From positions 133,904 through 197,903 of the forward strand of contig NZ_JAHUWN010000011.1 in NCBI RefSeq assembly GCF_019219025.1: DNA of 64,000 bases. Direction: 5' to 3'. This document shows, piece after piece, positions 34,899 through 42,535 of this stretch (the first letter of the stretch is position 1; each line of letters begins with the position of its first letter). The notes beneath the pieces are model-generated. The model was not told the origin of the DNA, ran no database searches, and was given only the letters and a program-made list of their open reading frames with translations. Source of the DNA: Bacillus sp. sid0103. GTDB lineage: Bacteria; Bacillota; Bacilli; Bacillales_B; DSM-18226. The position numbers and the translations under genes are program-made.

Positions 34899-36746
34899 AT
34901 GTTAAGGAATAGCTTAAATGGACGTTTATTAACGAATCTGAAAAATACATTTACCTATGAGTTTTGGGTATTGCCTGAAAATGTTCATCGCATCGATAAA
35001 CAATCTCGGGATAAGCCAACTGATGGAAATGGAAAAAATTATATCATTGGACCTGCACAGGGGGTGTCCGATAATGATGCTGGGGTTAGTGTTTCAGTTG
35101 GACTAAATGGTATAACGGTTTATGAACATACTAAGGAGAACATCTATGCGGTGTTAGTCTATGAAGCCATCATTAATGATCTCATTCACATTGCTGTTGT
35201 CTATGATGAAAGAGAGCCGCTGCTATTCATTAATGGGAAGTTTGTAAAAAAGGGTGATGGAAGCCCTAAAAAGTATGTCTACCCATCTGGGATGATTTGC
35301 TGGCAGCCAGGTCTTTTCTTTAATGGTGATATTAACGAAATTAGACTTTGGGATCACTGCCGGACAGAAGAAAATCTTAATGATTTTTTGAATAAAAAGC
35401 TTACTGGAAACGAGAAAGGGCTATATGGTGTTTGGCCAACTCCGACTGTAAATGAACTAGAACCACAGAGGGAAGATCCAAAAATCAAAAAGTCCCAAAA
35501 TAACAAGGACATAAGCTCTAAAGAGAAACATATTAAAGAAATCCAAGTAAATCAGATCCAAGAAATTGAAGTCAGTATTATTATTCCTTCCCTAAATAAA
35601 TATCCACTAAATCTCCTGACTCTCTTCTCACTGGAATACCAAACCTTCAATCCTTCAAAAATGGAAGTTATCTTTATAGATGATGCTTCAACAGACCAAA
35701 CGGAAGAAAAGATAAAGGGCTATAAGCCTCCGTATCATTTTAAATATATACGTAATAAAAAGAACCTAGGAAGAGCGAAGGTTCGAAATTTAGGCATTCG
35801 TTCAGCAAGAGGGAGCGTTCTTATTTTTCTTGATGCAGAAATGATAACAGAACCTGATTTTGTTGAAAAACATCATAAGTTCCACCAATCAAAAAATAAG
35901 CATATTTTGTCAGGGGCAATGCATTCAAAAGTCATATATTCATGTATCTTTCCTGAATTTACTCCAGAGAAAATAAACACAATCGCAACTTTAACAAAAA
36001 ATAATAAGTTGCTTTATTCCAGGTTCAAAAACTTTAAATATCCATCTAAACAACCATACCCGTTGTTGGAAAAAAGCGATATTGCAAGAAAGGCTTTCAA
36101 GGATATAGGAGTTGTAACATACCCATGGTTCCAATCGATAACCGACAATTTTGCTGCTGACTTAGAAGGATTTTCCTTTCCATGGATGGCATTTCTTACA
36201 GGAAATGTTTCCATTCGAAAAGAGTTTATTACTCAGGCAGGATTGTTCGATGAAGACTTTGTCCAGTACGGTTACGAAGATTGGGAAATAGGATATCGTT
36301 TATTTAAAATGGGTGCCAAATATATTGCTAGAAATGATTTGATAACGTATCATCAAGAACACCCTATAGGCGAAAGCAAATGGAAAGAGGCAATTAACAA
36401 CCTTGGACTGTTTATTTTAAAGCATCATGACATCGATGTTCTTATTCTTGGATTAGAGATTTCAGGTCTTGTAGATTTATTAACGATGAGTAAGCTATTA
36501 AGCGAATATAAATTACTCATTCAATCTTATCCAGAGCAATTTCAAAAATTCCAAGAAAAATTCATACACATTCTTGAAACAATTGTCCTTTTACTTCAAA
36601 TCGACATCCGTCACATAAATATCTTAGGAGCTGCAGGCTTTGGCTCTTACGACATAAAAGAGCTTCAAGAAGAAATTAATTCTATCAAAACTCTTAAAAA
36701 GTTTACTAATTTAACCTCCCTTTTAGAAAAGGTCATGAACTCATAA
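34899..36746 (+). CDS. LamG-like domain fused to a family 2 glycosyltransferase
   Basis: The 615-residue protein begins with a concanavalin-A/LamG-like beta-sandwich at about residues 5-170 (FTYEFWVLPE, HIAVVYDEREPLLFINGKFV, FFNGDINEIRLWD). A charged linker follows, then a GT-A glycosyltransferase from about 220 to 480 (VSIIIPSLNK, VIFIDDASTDQTEE, NLGRAKVRNLGIRSARG, LDAEM, EDWEIGYRLFKMGAK). The C-terminus is helical. There is no signal peptide or membrane helix, so the protein looks cytoplasmic. ATG 34899 follows AAGAGGTG at 5-6 bp. A second glycosyltransferase gene lies 30 bp downstream. The glycan is unknown. A role in surface or spore-coat sugar is possible but not shown. Confidence 0.8.
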   Translation: MLRNSLNGRLLTNLKNTFTYEFWVLPENVHRIDKQSRDKPTDGNGKNYIIGPAQGVSDNDAGVSVSVGLNGITVYEHTKENIYAVLVYEAIINDLIHIAVVYDEREPLLFINGKFVKKGDGSPKKYVYPSGMICWQPGLFFNGDINEIRLWDHCRTEENLNDFLNKKLTGNEKGLYGVWPTPTVNELEPQREDPKIKKSQNNKDISSKEKHIKEIQVNQIQEIEVSIIIPSLNKYPLNLLTLFSLEYQTFNPSKMEVIFIDDASTDQTEEKIKGYKPPYHFKYIRNKKNLGRAKVRNLGIRSARGSVLIFLDAEMITEPDFVEKHHKFHQSKNKHILSGAMHSKVIYSCIFPEFTPEKINTIATLTKNNKLLYSRFKNFKYPSKQPYPLLEKSDIARKAFKDIGVVTYPWFQSITDNFAADLEGFSFPWMAFLTGNVSIRKEFITQAGLFDEDFVQYGYEDWEIGYRLFKMGAKYIARNDLITYHQEHPIGESKWKEAINNLGLFILKHHDIDVLILGLEISGLVDLLTMSKLLSEYKLLIQSYPEQFQKFQEKFIHILETIVLLLQIDIRHINILGAAGFGSYDIKELQEEINSIKTLKKFTNLTSLLEKVMNS

Positions 36747-36776
36747 AATAATTCTCCAAGCTAAAGGAGTGAGAAT

Positions 36777-37466
36777 GTGGTTTCCATTATTACTTGTACA
36801 ATAAGAGAAGAGAATATCAATAATGTTTTTAAAAATTATAAACAGCAATCCTGGAAGAATAAAGAGCTTATCATTATCCTAAATAAGGACTCTATGAATA
36901 TGGATAAATGGATTACTAAGGCAAGGAAATATCGTAATGTCCAGATTTATCAATTACACGAAAAAGCAACATTAGGTGACTGCTTAAATTTTGGGATTAT
37001 GAAATCAAATTATGATATTATTGCAAAATTTGATGACGATGACTATTATGGGCCTGACTACATTAAAAGTTCGATGGATGCTTTTAAAAATAAAGATATT
37101 TCTATTATTGGAAAAAACTCTTTATATATCTATTTTAAAAATAAAAAAGCGCTGATCCATGTGCCAGGTAATGAGAATTCAATCACAGAAACTGTTGCTG
37201 GAGCGACATTGATGTTTAGAAAAGATGTCTGTCAAAAAGTTCAATTTGAAAAAGTAAATCGAGCTGAGGATTACTTTTTCATTGAACAATGTAAGGAGAA
37301 GGGGTTCAAGGTCTATTCAACTGACCGTTTTCATTTCGCAGTTATCAGAAATGATGCCGATAAACATACGTGGAAGATTTCCGATAAGGATCTAATGGAA
37401 TGGGGGGAAATAATCGCCTTTACAGATGATTTCCAAATATTAGTGTCAAAAAATGTCGAGATTTGA
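36777..37466 (+). CDS. Glycosyltransferase family 2-like protein
   Basis: The 229-residue GT-A protein opens with VSIITCTIREENINNVF and carries a DDDD metal-binding cluster in AKFDDDDYYGPDY near residue 85, then a GATLMFRK stretch and RAEDYFFIEQCKEKG as the acceptor-site segment. It resembles the compact glycosyltransferases linked to spore-crust polysaccharide (CgeD-like), but that link is only by impression. GTG 36777 follows AAAGGAG at about 8 bp. It forms a two-gene unit with the LamG-GT gene. Confidence 0.75.
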   Translation: MVSIITCTIREENINNVFKNYKQQSWKNKELIIILNKDSMNMDKWITKARKYRNVQIYQLHEKATLGDCLNFGIMKSNYDIIAKFDDDDYYGPDYIKSSMDAFKNKDISIIGKNSLYIYFKNKKALIHVPGNENSITETVAGATLMFRKDVCQKVQFEKVNRAEDYFFIEQCKEKGFKVYSTDRFHFAVIRNDADKHTWKISDKDLMEWGEIIAFTDDFQILVSKNVEI

Positions 37467-37490
37467 GGATCTTGTAGGGTCAATTTAAAA

Positions 37491-37673
37491 GGCTATGTTA
37501 AAGCTTATTGTTGATTTTGGCACCCTGTTGATCTACGTTCCGGCGCGAAGACTCCTGCGGGAGGACGGGGCAGGGGAGACCCCGCAGGAGCGCAGCGACC
37601 AGGAGGCTCCCCTGACCGCCCGCGGAAAGCGAAGCGCCTGGAGCGGAAATCAACAGGCAAGTTTAACAGAGCC
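37491..37673. repeat. 183-bp dispersed MITE-like repeat, copy 2
   Basis: It has the same length and termini (GGCTATGTTAAA, TTTAACAGAGCC) and the same internal palindromes as the copy at 20309, in the same orientation, with scattered substitutions. It starts 24 bp after the glycosyltransferase stop. Confidence 0.85.
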
Positions 37674-37680
37674 ATTTAAA

Positions 37681-37712
37681 AAAAAGAAGCAGGATGTCCT
37701 GCTTCTTTTTTT
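37681..37712. terminator. Bidirectional terminator
   Basis: AAAAAGAAGCAGG (37681-37693) and CCTGCTTCTTTTT (37698-37710) form a 13-bp stem with A- and T-runs on both sides. It can end the glycosyltransferase transcript and the yfhD transcript. Confidence 0.9.
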
Positions 37713-37731
37713 GATTCATTTTCGTAAAGAT

Positions 37732-37917
37732 TTATTTATTTCTTTTTGTTTGTACACGCTGATTCGCTGCGTTAGCACGTGCCTGTGCCTCAAGGTCTGC
37801 ATGGTCTGCAAATTCTGCAGAATATTCTACATCATTTCCATCCGTTTTTAGGTTCTTAGGTGTTTGTGGAAGTGAACTTTTATTGCTATTACCAGTTCCG
37901 TTATGCATACGGCCCAT
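37732..37917 (-). CDS. yfhD: YfhD-family small protein
   Basis: The 61-residue product begins MGRMHNGTGN and has the YfhD-type core LPQTPKNLKTDGNDVEYSAEFADHADLEAQ-like region with an Ala/Arg-rich tail. It is small, hydrophilic and likely unstructured. The start at 37917 follows GAAAGGGG at about 8 bp. A longer frame upstream has no site. It lies next to yfhE and yfhF as in B. subtilis. Its function is not established. Confidence 0.75.
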   Translation of the reverse strand: MGRMHNGTGNSNKSSLPQTPKNLKTDGNDVEYSAEFADHADLEAQARANAANQRVQTKRNK

Positions 37918-38048
37918 TACTAAAAAACCCCTTTCATTGTCAATAACAAGGAGCCTAATTGCTCCCTTTACTATCATTTACAATTTGAAAGGGAACCATG
38001 AATGGAAAATCCTTCAGCAGCACGCTCTAGCTTGCAGCAATGGGAAGC

Positions 38049-38183
38049 CTATAGTCTGGTTTTCTTGTCGTGATATCCGCCTGCACGGTCCGCCATTTTA
38101 AATTCTCTTTGATAAGAAACCTCCTGCATACTCGTTAATGAGTATTTGCCTCGATCCTTATCCTTTTTCTTTTTTTCCGCCAT
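38049..38183 (-). CDS. yfhE: YfhE-family small protein
   Basis: This short gene encodes 44 residues: a lysine-rich start (MAEKKKKDKDRGKY) and then SMQEVSYQREFKMADRAGGY, the YfhE signature. I start it at 38183 because GAAAGGA lies 9 bp upstream. An ATG at 38192 touches that site. It sits between yfhD and yfhF as in B. subtilis. No function is known. Confidence 0.82.
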   Translation of the reverse strand: MAEKKKKDKDRGKYSLTSMQEVSYQREFKMADRAGGYHDKKTRL

Positions 38184-38301
38184 TTTGCTCATTCCTTTCA
38201 ACATTCTTTAGTTAATCGTCATCAAGCTATGTGGTAAAAAATAGAAGCACTATATGTACTTATTTCCATTTTTACCTTTTAAGAAAGGAATGATACGGTT
38301 T

Positions 38302-39210
38302 TTATGAAAATATATTTTTTAATGCCAAATTTAGATCGGCATACTGAAATTGATAGCCATTTTCCAAAAGCTTTTTCGGTAATACCATTTGACCATCAAC
38401 AACCAAGGTACTCATTTCACCCAAAAGGAGTCGAAGGGCAAAACGTGGAACAGGCAGCCAATGGGGACGGTGCAATACGATTGAAAGTGTTTCTCCAAAT
38501 TCAGACATTGTTACTGGGTTTGGAGCCGTAAAATTAATCGGGCCATTGATTTGGTCCTTTTCGATAATAAAGGATATCCCTTTTACGACATCCTCAATGT
38601 GAATCCATGACATCCATTGTCGACCATCCCCAATTGGGCCGCCAATAAATGATTTATAAGGAAAGGCTATTTTAGGCAGGGCCCCTTCGTGTGGATCCAG
38701 GATGATTCCAAACCTGCAAAAAACGGTGCGTATTCCTAAATGGGGGGCTTTACTCGCCTCGTCTTCCCATTGCTGCACTGTTTTGGATAAAAAATCATTC
38801 CCAAATCCATGGTTTTCTTTTTCTGTAAAGACTTTTTCCAAGGATGTTCCATAAATGCCGATAGCACTCGCATTAATCAGTGCTTTTGGTTTGGTTTTTA
38901 ATTTTGAGATGATGTTTATTAGTGCGTTAACCGATTCTAACCGACTAGTAACGATTTTTTCTTTTCTTTGTTCAGTCCAACGACCGCCATTAATTGATTC
39001 GCCAGCAAGGTTAATAAAAATATCGGTACCCTCAAGTTCATGCCAAGTGCTTGTATGTTCAGTTAACCATTGGACATATTGAATCCGATCGGTCGTATTT
39101 TTGTCTTTTAATCCTCTAGTTAATATGATTACCTCATGATTGTTTTTCACCAATTGAGACATTAGGGCTTTTCCCACAAAGCCTGTTCCACCTGCAATGG
39201 TTATTTTCAA
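38302..39210 (-). CDS. yfhF: TIGR01777-type NAD(P)-binding epimerase-like protein
   Basis: The 302-residue protein is an extended short-chain dehydrogenase/epimerase-like protein (SulA/YfcH type). It starts with the Rossmann motif AGGTGFVGKAL and carries FINLAGESI. A YxxxK-type catalytic pair is not obvious. A C-terminal DUF1731-like helix pair ends in LPKKLLENGYQFQ. TTG 39210 follows a GGGGGCGG site. It stands divergent from recX, as in B. subtilis. The substrate is unknown. Confidence 0.85.
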   Translation of the reverse strand: MKITIAGGTGFVGKALMSQLVKNNHEVIILTRGLKDKNTTDRIQYVQWLTEHTSTWHELEGTDIFINLAGESINGGRWTEQRKEKIVTSRLESVNALINIISKLKTKPKALINASAIGIYGTSLEKVFTEKENHGFGNDFLSKTVQQWEDEASKAPHLGIRTVFCRFGIILDPHEGALPKIAFPYKSFIGGPIGDGRQWMSWIHIEDVVKGISFIIEKDQINGPINFTAPNPVTMSEFGETLSIVLHRPHWLPVPRFALRLLLGEMSTLVVDGQMVLPKKLLENGYQFQYADLNLALKNIFS

Positions 39211-39287
39211 TTTTTCCGCCCCCTTATTACGTTTTATCTTACAATATTTTATAGGGAATATGGTAAAGTATTGTTGAGGTGAATAAC

Positions 39288-40103
39288 ATGGCCATAATTA
39301 CAAAGATCACCACTCAACAGAAAAATCAAGATCGCTTTAATATTTTTATGGATTACGGCAAGGGGAAGGGTGAGGAATTTGCCTTCAGTGTCGACAGTGA
39401 TGTTCTGATCAAATTTAACTTAAAAAAAGGAATGGAACTTGACGATTTTTCCTTTATGGAAATTCAGTATCAAGACGACATTCGTAAAGCTTACAACAAA
39501 GCCATCCATTATTTATCCAGAAGGATGAGGTCGGAAAAAGAAATAAAGGAATACCTTACTACAAAGGAAATAGATGAACCTGTCATCAATGAAATTATCC
39601 ATAAACTATCCGCTCAGAAATACATAAATGACGAGGAATATGCTTTCGCTTATGCCCGGACACAAGCCAATACCACTGATAAAGGTCCAACTATAATTAA
39701 AATGGAACTAAAGGAAAAAGGAATTAATGAAGGCACAATCATGCTTGCATTAGACGAATATTCCTTAGAACATCAGATTGAAAAAGCAACCAAAATAAGT
39801 GAAAAGTTTTACGAAAAGAACGCAAAGGATTCACTAAAAATTCAAAAACAGAAGCTCGAGAATTTGCTGCTTAGAAAGGGTTACCCTTATGATGTCATTC
39901 ATATTGCTGTTAATGAAATTTCAGTAAATAATGAGTCTGATGAGGATATGGAGGCAATTCGATTTCAAGGAGAAAAGGCTGCCCGAAAATATAGTAAATT
40001 CAGTGGCTTTGAATTTCAACAAAAGATGAAGCAGGCCTTATATCGAAAAGGCTTCCCAATGGAACTGATTGAATCATACTTAGCAGAATTGGAAAAATCA
40101 TGA
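39288..40103 (+). CDS. recX: Recombination regulator RecX
   Basis: The 271-residue protein is a RecX modulator of the RecA filament. It shows repeated three-helix units, for example YLSRRMRSEKEIKEYL, INDEEYAFAYARTQANTTDKGP and a third at the C-terminus (KYSKFSGFEFQQKMKQALYR). Length agrees with the long Bacillus type. ATG 39288 follows GAGGTG at 6 bp. It lies between yfhF and yfhH as in B. subtilis, with an unrelated SDR gene inserted after it on the opposite strand. Confidence 0.9.
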   Translation: MAIITKITTQQKNQDRFNIFMDYGKGKGEEFAFSVDSDVLIKFNLKKGMELDDFSFMEIQYQDDIRKAYNKAIHYLSRRMRSEKEIKEYLTTKEIDEPVINEIIHKLSAQKYINDEEYAFAYARTQANTTDKGPTIIKMELKEKGINEGTIMLALDEYSLEHQIEKATKISEKFYEKNAKDSLKIQKQKLENLLLRKGYPYDVIHIAVNEISVNNESDEDMEAIRFQGEKAARKYSKFSGFEFQQKMKQALYRKGFPMELIESYLAELEKS

Positions 40104-40111
40104 CCCAGATG

Positions 40112-40789
40112 TCATGATTTTTTACTTTCAATAATAATAGAGTCTTCATCGATCTGTTCCATAATCATTTCAGCAACTTCTCTTGGCGTCCGGAAACGTG
40201 AAGGGTCTTGGACGTGGTCGCTATGATCCCAAAATGGGGTGTCCATTCCTCCCATATAAACAGCAGTTATTTTAATGTTTTGATCCTCATATTCCTTTTG
40301 CAGGCTTTCGGTAAAACCTCTTACCGCGAATTTACTAGCAACATAGACAGCTTCATTCACTTTTCCGCGTAAACCTGCTGTCGAAATAATATTTATAATT
40401 CTCCCATCAGGATTTTTAAGTACATGTGGTAATACTGCTTTTGTCAACAATAGAGTGCCAAGTACATTTGTATTAATCATTTCCGCCATGTGTTGTTCAT
40501 CTATGTCAACAAAGGGACCGAAATGTCCAACACCTGCATTATTGACTAACCCGCAGATAGAATAGGTGTGGCTGATTTCTTCTATTTTTTTCGATACATC
40601 ATCCGCGTTTTGAATATCAAAGGGAAGGATATCTGCTTTTCCCCCATGTGCGATAATTTCATCTCTAGCTGTTGTTAACTTTGTAATCGTTCTCCCAGTA
40701 AGCAAAAGGTGAAAACCTTGCTGGGAAAAAAGGTGTGCTAATTCTTTTCCTAAACCCGAACCAGCCCCAGTAATGATCATTGTTTTCAT
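40112..40789 (-). CDS. Short-chain dehydrogenase/reductase
   Basis: The 225-residue classical SDR has the cofactor motif TGAGSGLG, the NNAG motif (VNNAGVGHFG), the active serine in IISTAG and the catalytic YVASK. It is probably NADP(H)-dependent. It resembles YoxD/YqjQ-type reductases of unknown substrate. ATG 40789 follows GGAG. Its stop lies 9 bp from the recX stop in convergent orientation. It is not part of the usual recX-yfhH neighbourhood, so it looks like a lineage-specific insertion. Confidence 0.85.
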   Translation of the reverse strand: MKTMIITGAGSGLGKELAHLFSQQGFHLLLTGRTITKLTTARDEIIAHGGKADILPFDIQNADDVSKKIEEISHTYSICGLVNNAGVGHFGPFVDIDEQHMAEMINTNVLGTLLLTKAVLPHVLKNPDGRIINIISTAGLRGKVNEAVYVASKFAVRGFTESLQKEYEDQNIKITAVYMGGMDTPFWDHSDHVQDPSRFRTPREVAEMIMEQIDEDSIIIESKKS

Positions 40790-40876
40790 ATATAATCTCC
40801 TTCATTCAATTCATTCTTTATTAATTATATAAAAATTACTATACTAAAATAAAGGGATAAGGGGAGTGGATGATCA

Positions 40877-41200
40877 ATGCAACAGGATAAACGCTATAGT
40901 GTAATGACCGAGCATGAATTACGAAAGGAAATTGGCATTCTTCAAGAACAGGCTAGAAAAGCAGAACAAATGGGGATGGTGAATGAGTTTGCCGTGCTTG
41001 AAAGAAAGGTTCAATTGGCAAAAGCATACCTGATTGACCCGGATGCCTTCAAAACTGGTGAACTGTATGAAATAGAAGGGAACCCAGGACAATATTTTAA
41101 AATTGACTATCTAAATGGTGTGTTTGCCTGGGGTTATCGACTTAACGGGGATGGTCATGAAGAGGCCTTGCCTATCTCTCTTTTAAAAAAGCTAAAATAA
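40877..41200 (+). CDS. yfhH: YfhH-family protein
   Basis: The 107-residue protein has an N-terminal helical part (MTEHELRKEIGILQEQARKA) and a small C-terminal beta-domain (GELYEIEGNPGQYFKIDYLNG, FAWGYRL), the YfhH layout. It is cytoplasmic and of unknown function. The ATG follows GGGGAGTGG at slightly long spacing. A strong terminator follows. Confidence 0.82.
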   Translation: MQQDKRYSVMTEHELRKEIGILQEQARKAEQMGMVNEFAVLERKVQLAKAYLIDPDAFKTGELYEIEGNPGQYFKIDYLNGVFAWGYRLNGDGHEEALPISLLKKLK

Positions 41201-41203
41201 TGG

Positions 41204-41241
41204 GACAAACCAGAGAGTGCCCCTCTGGTTTGTCTTATTTT
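41204..41241. terminator. Terminator between yfhH and sspK
   Basis: GACAAACCAGAG (41204-41215) and CTCTGGTTTGTC (41223-41234) make a 12-bp stem followed by TTATTTTT. The convergent sspK gene ends just beyond it. Confidence 0.88.
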
Positions 41242-41252
41242 TAAAGAAAAGG

Positions 41253-41429
41253 CTATTTATAAACTTGGGGCGACTCATCGTCGCGCTCCCCGGATGCGCG
41301 CATTCGCTCTTGTGGATGGGTATTAATCGTGCCGTCTGCTCTTTTTGATGCATATTCTGCCTTAGCCCGAGGCTCTCCCTCAAACTTATTGTTATTCTGA
41401 TTTGGGAAATTCGTTGCTTTATTTCTCAT
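41253..41429 (-). CDS. sspK: Small acid-soluble spore protein K
   Basis: The 58-residue product matches Ssp[29 protein letters not shown], and [13 protein letters not shown]. SspK is a minor forespore protein made late in sporulation. The start at 41429 is set by GGAGG about 6 bp upstream. A longer upstream extension has no support. It confirms a spore-forming host. Confidence 0.9.
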   Translation of the reverse strand: MRNKATNFPNQNNNKFEGEPRAKAEYASKRADGTINTHPQERMRASGERDDESPQVYK

Positions 41430-41555
41430 GATATACCTCCAAAAGGGAATGAGAGCACGTGAAAAGCAATGCAATCTCATTGCTTACCACGTAACGTTAG
41501 TATCTGCGTTATTAATTTAGGTTATGTTAAAAGAAATTGGCAATGAGGTGTTTAT

Positions 41556-41825
41556 ATGAATAGTTACCATGAAGAATTAGCAAAACTGCTGCTAAGTAAA
41601 AATGACAAGCTTAGCTATAACCAAGCTCGAACATGGGTGGAACTGCTATGGGAAGATTTTGAAACCACCTATGCAAAAGCAGGCTGGGAATATAAGGGCA
41701 GTGAAATGACTGAGAGAATAGTCAAACAATGGATTGAAAACTATGGAGAAAAACTACACGAATTTGCCGCAACCAATCCAAAATACAAAGACTTGTTAAA
41801 GCAAGATAAAAATAGTTTAAACTAA
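41556..41825 (+). CDS. yfhJ: YfhJ-family (WVELL) protein
   Basis: The 89-residue protein carries the family-naming motif in ARTWVELLWEDFETTYAKAGW and a helical, charged remainder. Function is unknown. The ATG follows a GAGGTG site. It is the last conserved gene before the second palindromic array. Confidence 0.88.
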   Translation: MNSYHEELAKLLLSKNDKLSYNQARTWVELLWEDFETTYAKAGWEYKGSEMTERIVKQWIENYGEKLHEFAATNPKYKDLLKQDKNSLN

Positions 41826-41833
41826 GGTTATCT

Positions 41834-42313
41834 ATTCGGACAAGACAAGTAGGAGATCACCTAAAGCTGTCCGAATACTAGGCTTATTCGGACTGGACAA
41901 GTAGGAAATCACCTAAAGCTGTCCGAATGCTAGGATTATTCAGACAGGATAAGTAGGAAATCACCTAAAGATGTCCCGAATGCTAGGCCTCTTCGGACAG
42001 GATAAGTAGGAAATCACCTAAAGCTGTCTGAATGCTAAGCTTATTCAGACAGGACAAGTAGGAAATCACCTAAAGCTGTCCGAATGCTGAGCTTATTCGG
42101 ACAGGGCATAAAGGAAAACACCTAAAGCTGTCCGAATGCAAGGCCTATTCGGACAGGACATAAAGGAAAACACCTAAAGGTGTCCGAATGCTAGGCCTCT
42201 TAGGACAAGTCAAGTAGGAAAACACCTAAAGCTGTCCGAATGCTAGGCTTATTCGGACAAGACAAGTAGGAGATCACCTAAAGCTGTCCGAAATACAAGA
42301 CTTATTCGGAACA
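41834..42313. repeat. Tandem array of 52-bp palindromic units (array 2)
   Basis: Nine hairpin units begin at 41867, 41919, 41971, 42024, 42076, 42128, 42180, 42232 and 42284, preceded by a right half-unit at 41834. Arms are CTGTCCGAAT and ATTCGGACAG as in array 1. The 22-bp linker is ACAAGTAGGAAATCACCTAA plus AG or close variants. The unit at 42024 has CTGTCTGAAT with ATTCAGACAG, a change on both arms that keeps the pairing. The gap 41826-42535 holds this array, a degraded tail and one terminator. Confidence 0.95.
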
Positions 42314-42425
42314 GTCAAGTATGAAAAAGGGGATAGTAGTCCTGATACACGGCGGCTTAATTGGACAGACCAGGATGGAAATCGGGATTTTTTAATAAAA
42401 AGCTGATATTCAATATAAAAATAAT

Positions 42426-42453
42426 GAGTCCAATTCAGTAGCGAATTGGACTC
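42426..42453 (-). terminator. Terminator of yfhP
   Basis: GAGTCCAATTC (42426-42436) and GAATTGGACTC (42443-42453) form a perfect 11-bp stem. On the minus strand ATTATTTTTATATT follows, fitting the end of the yfhP transcript. Confidence 0.8.
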
Positions 42454-42535
42454 TAATTATGGGCTAAATATATTTTTTCACCAAACTACTTATTACGTAT
42501 ACAGAACATTTTCTGTGCTGCTAGTTGTGGAATTT

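Noticed and set aside
37495..37851. 118-codon open frame after the second glycosyltransferase
   Set aside because: It crosses the second repeat copy, a strong terminator and the antisense of yfhD. No family was recognised.
37883..38101. 72-codon plus-strand frame
   Set aside because: It is antisense to the yfhD start and the yfhE gene, which have ribosome sites and family signatures.
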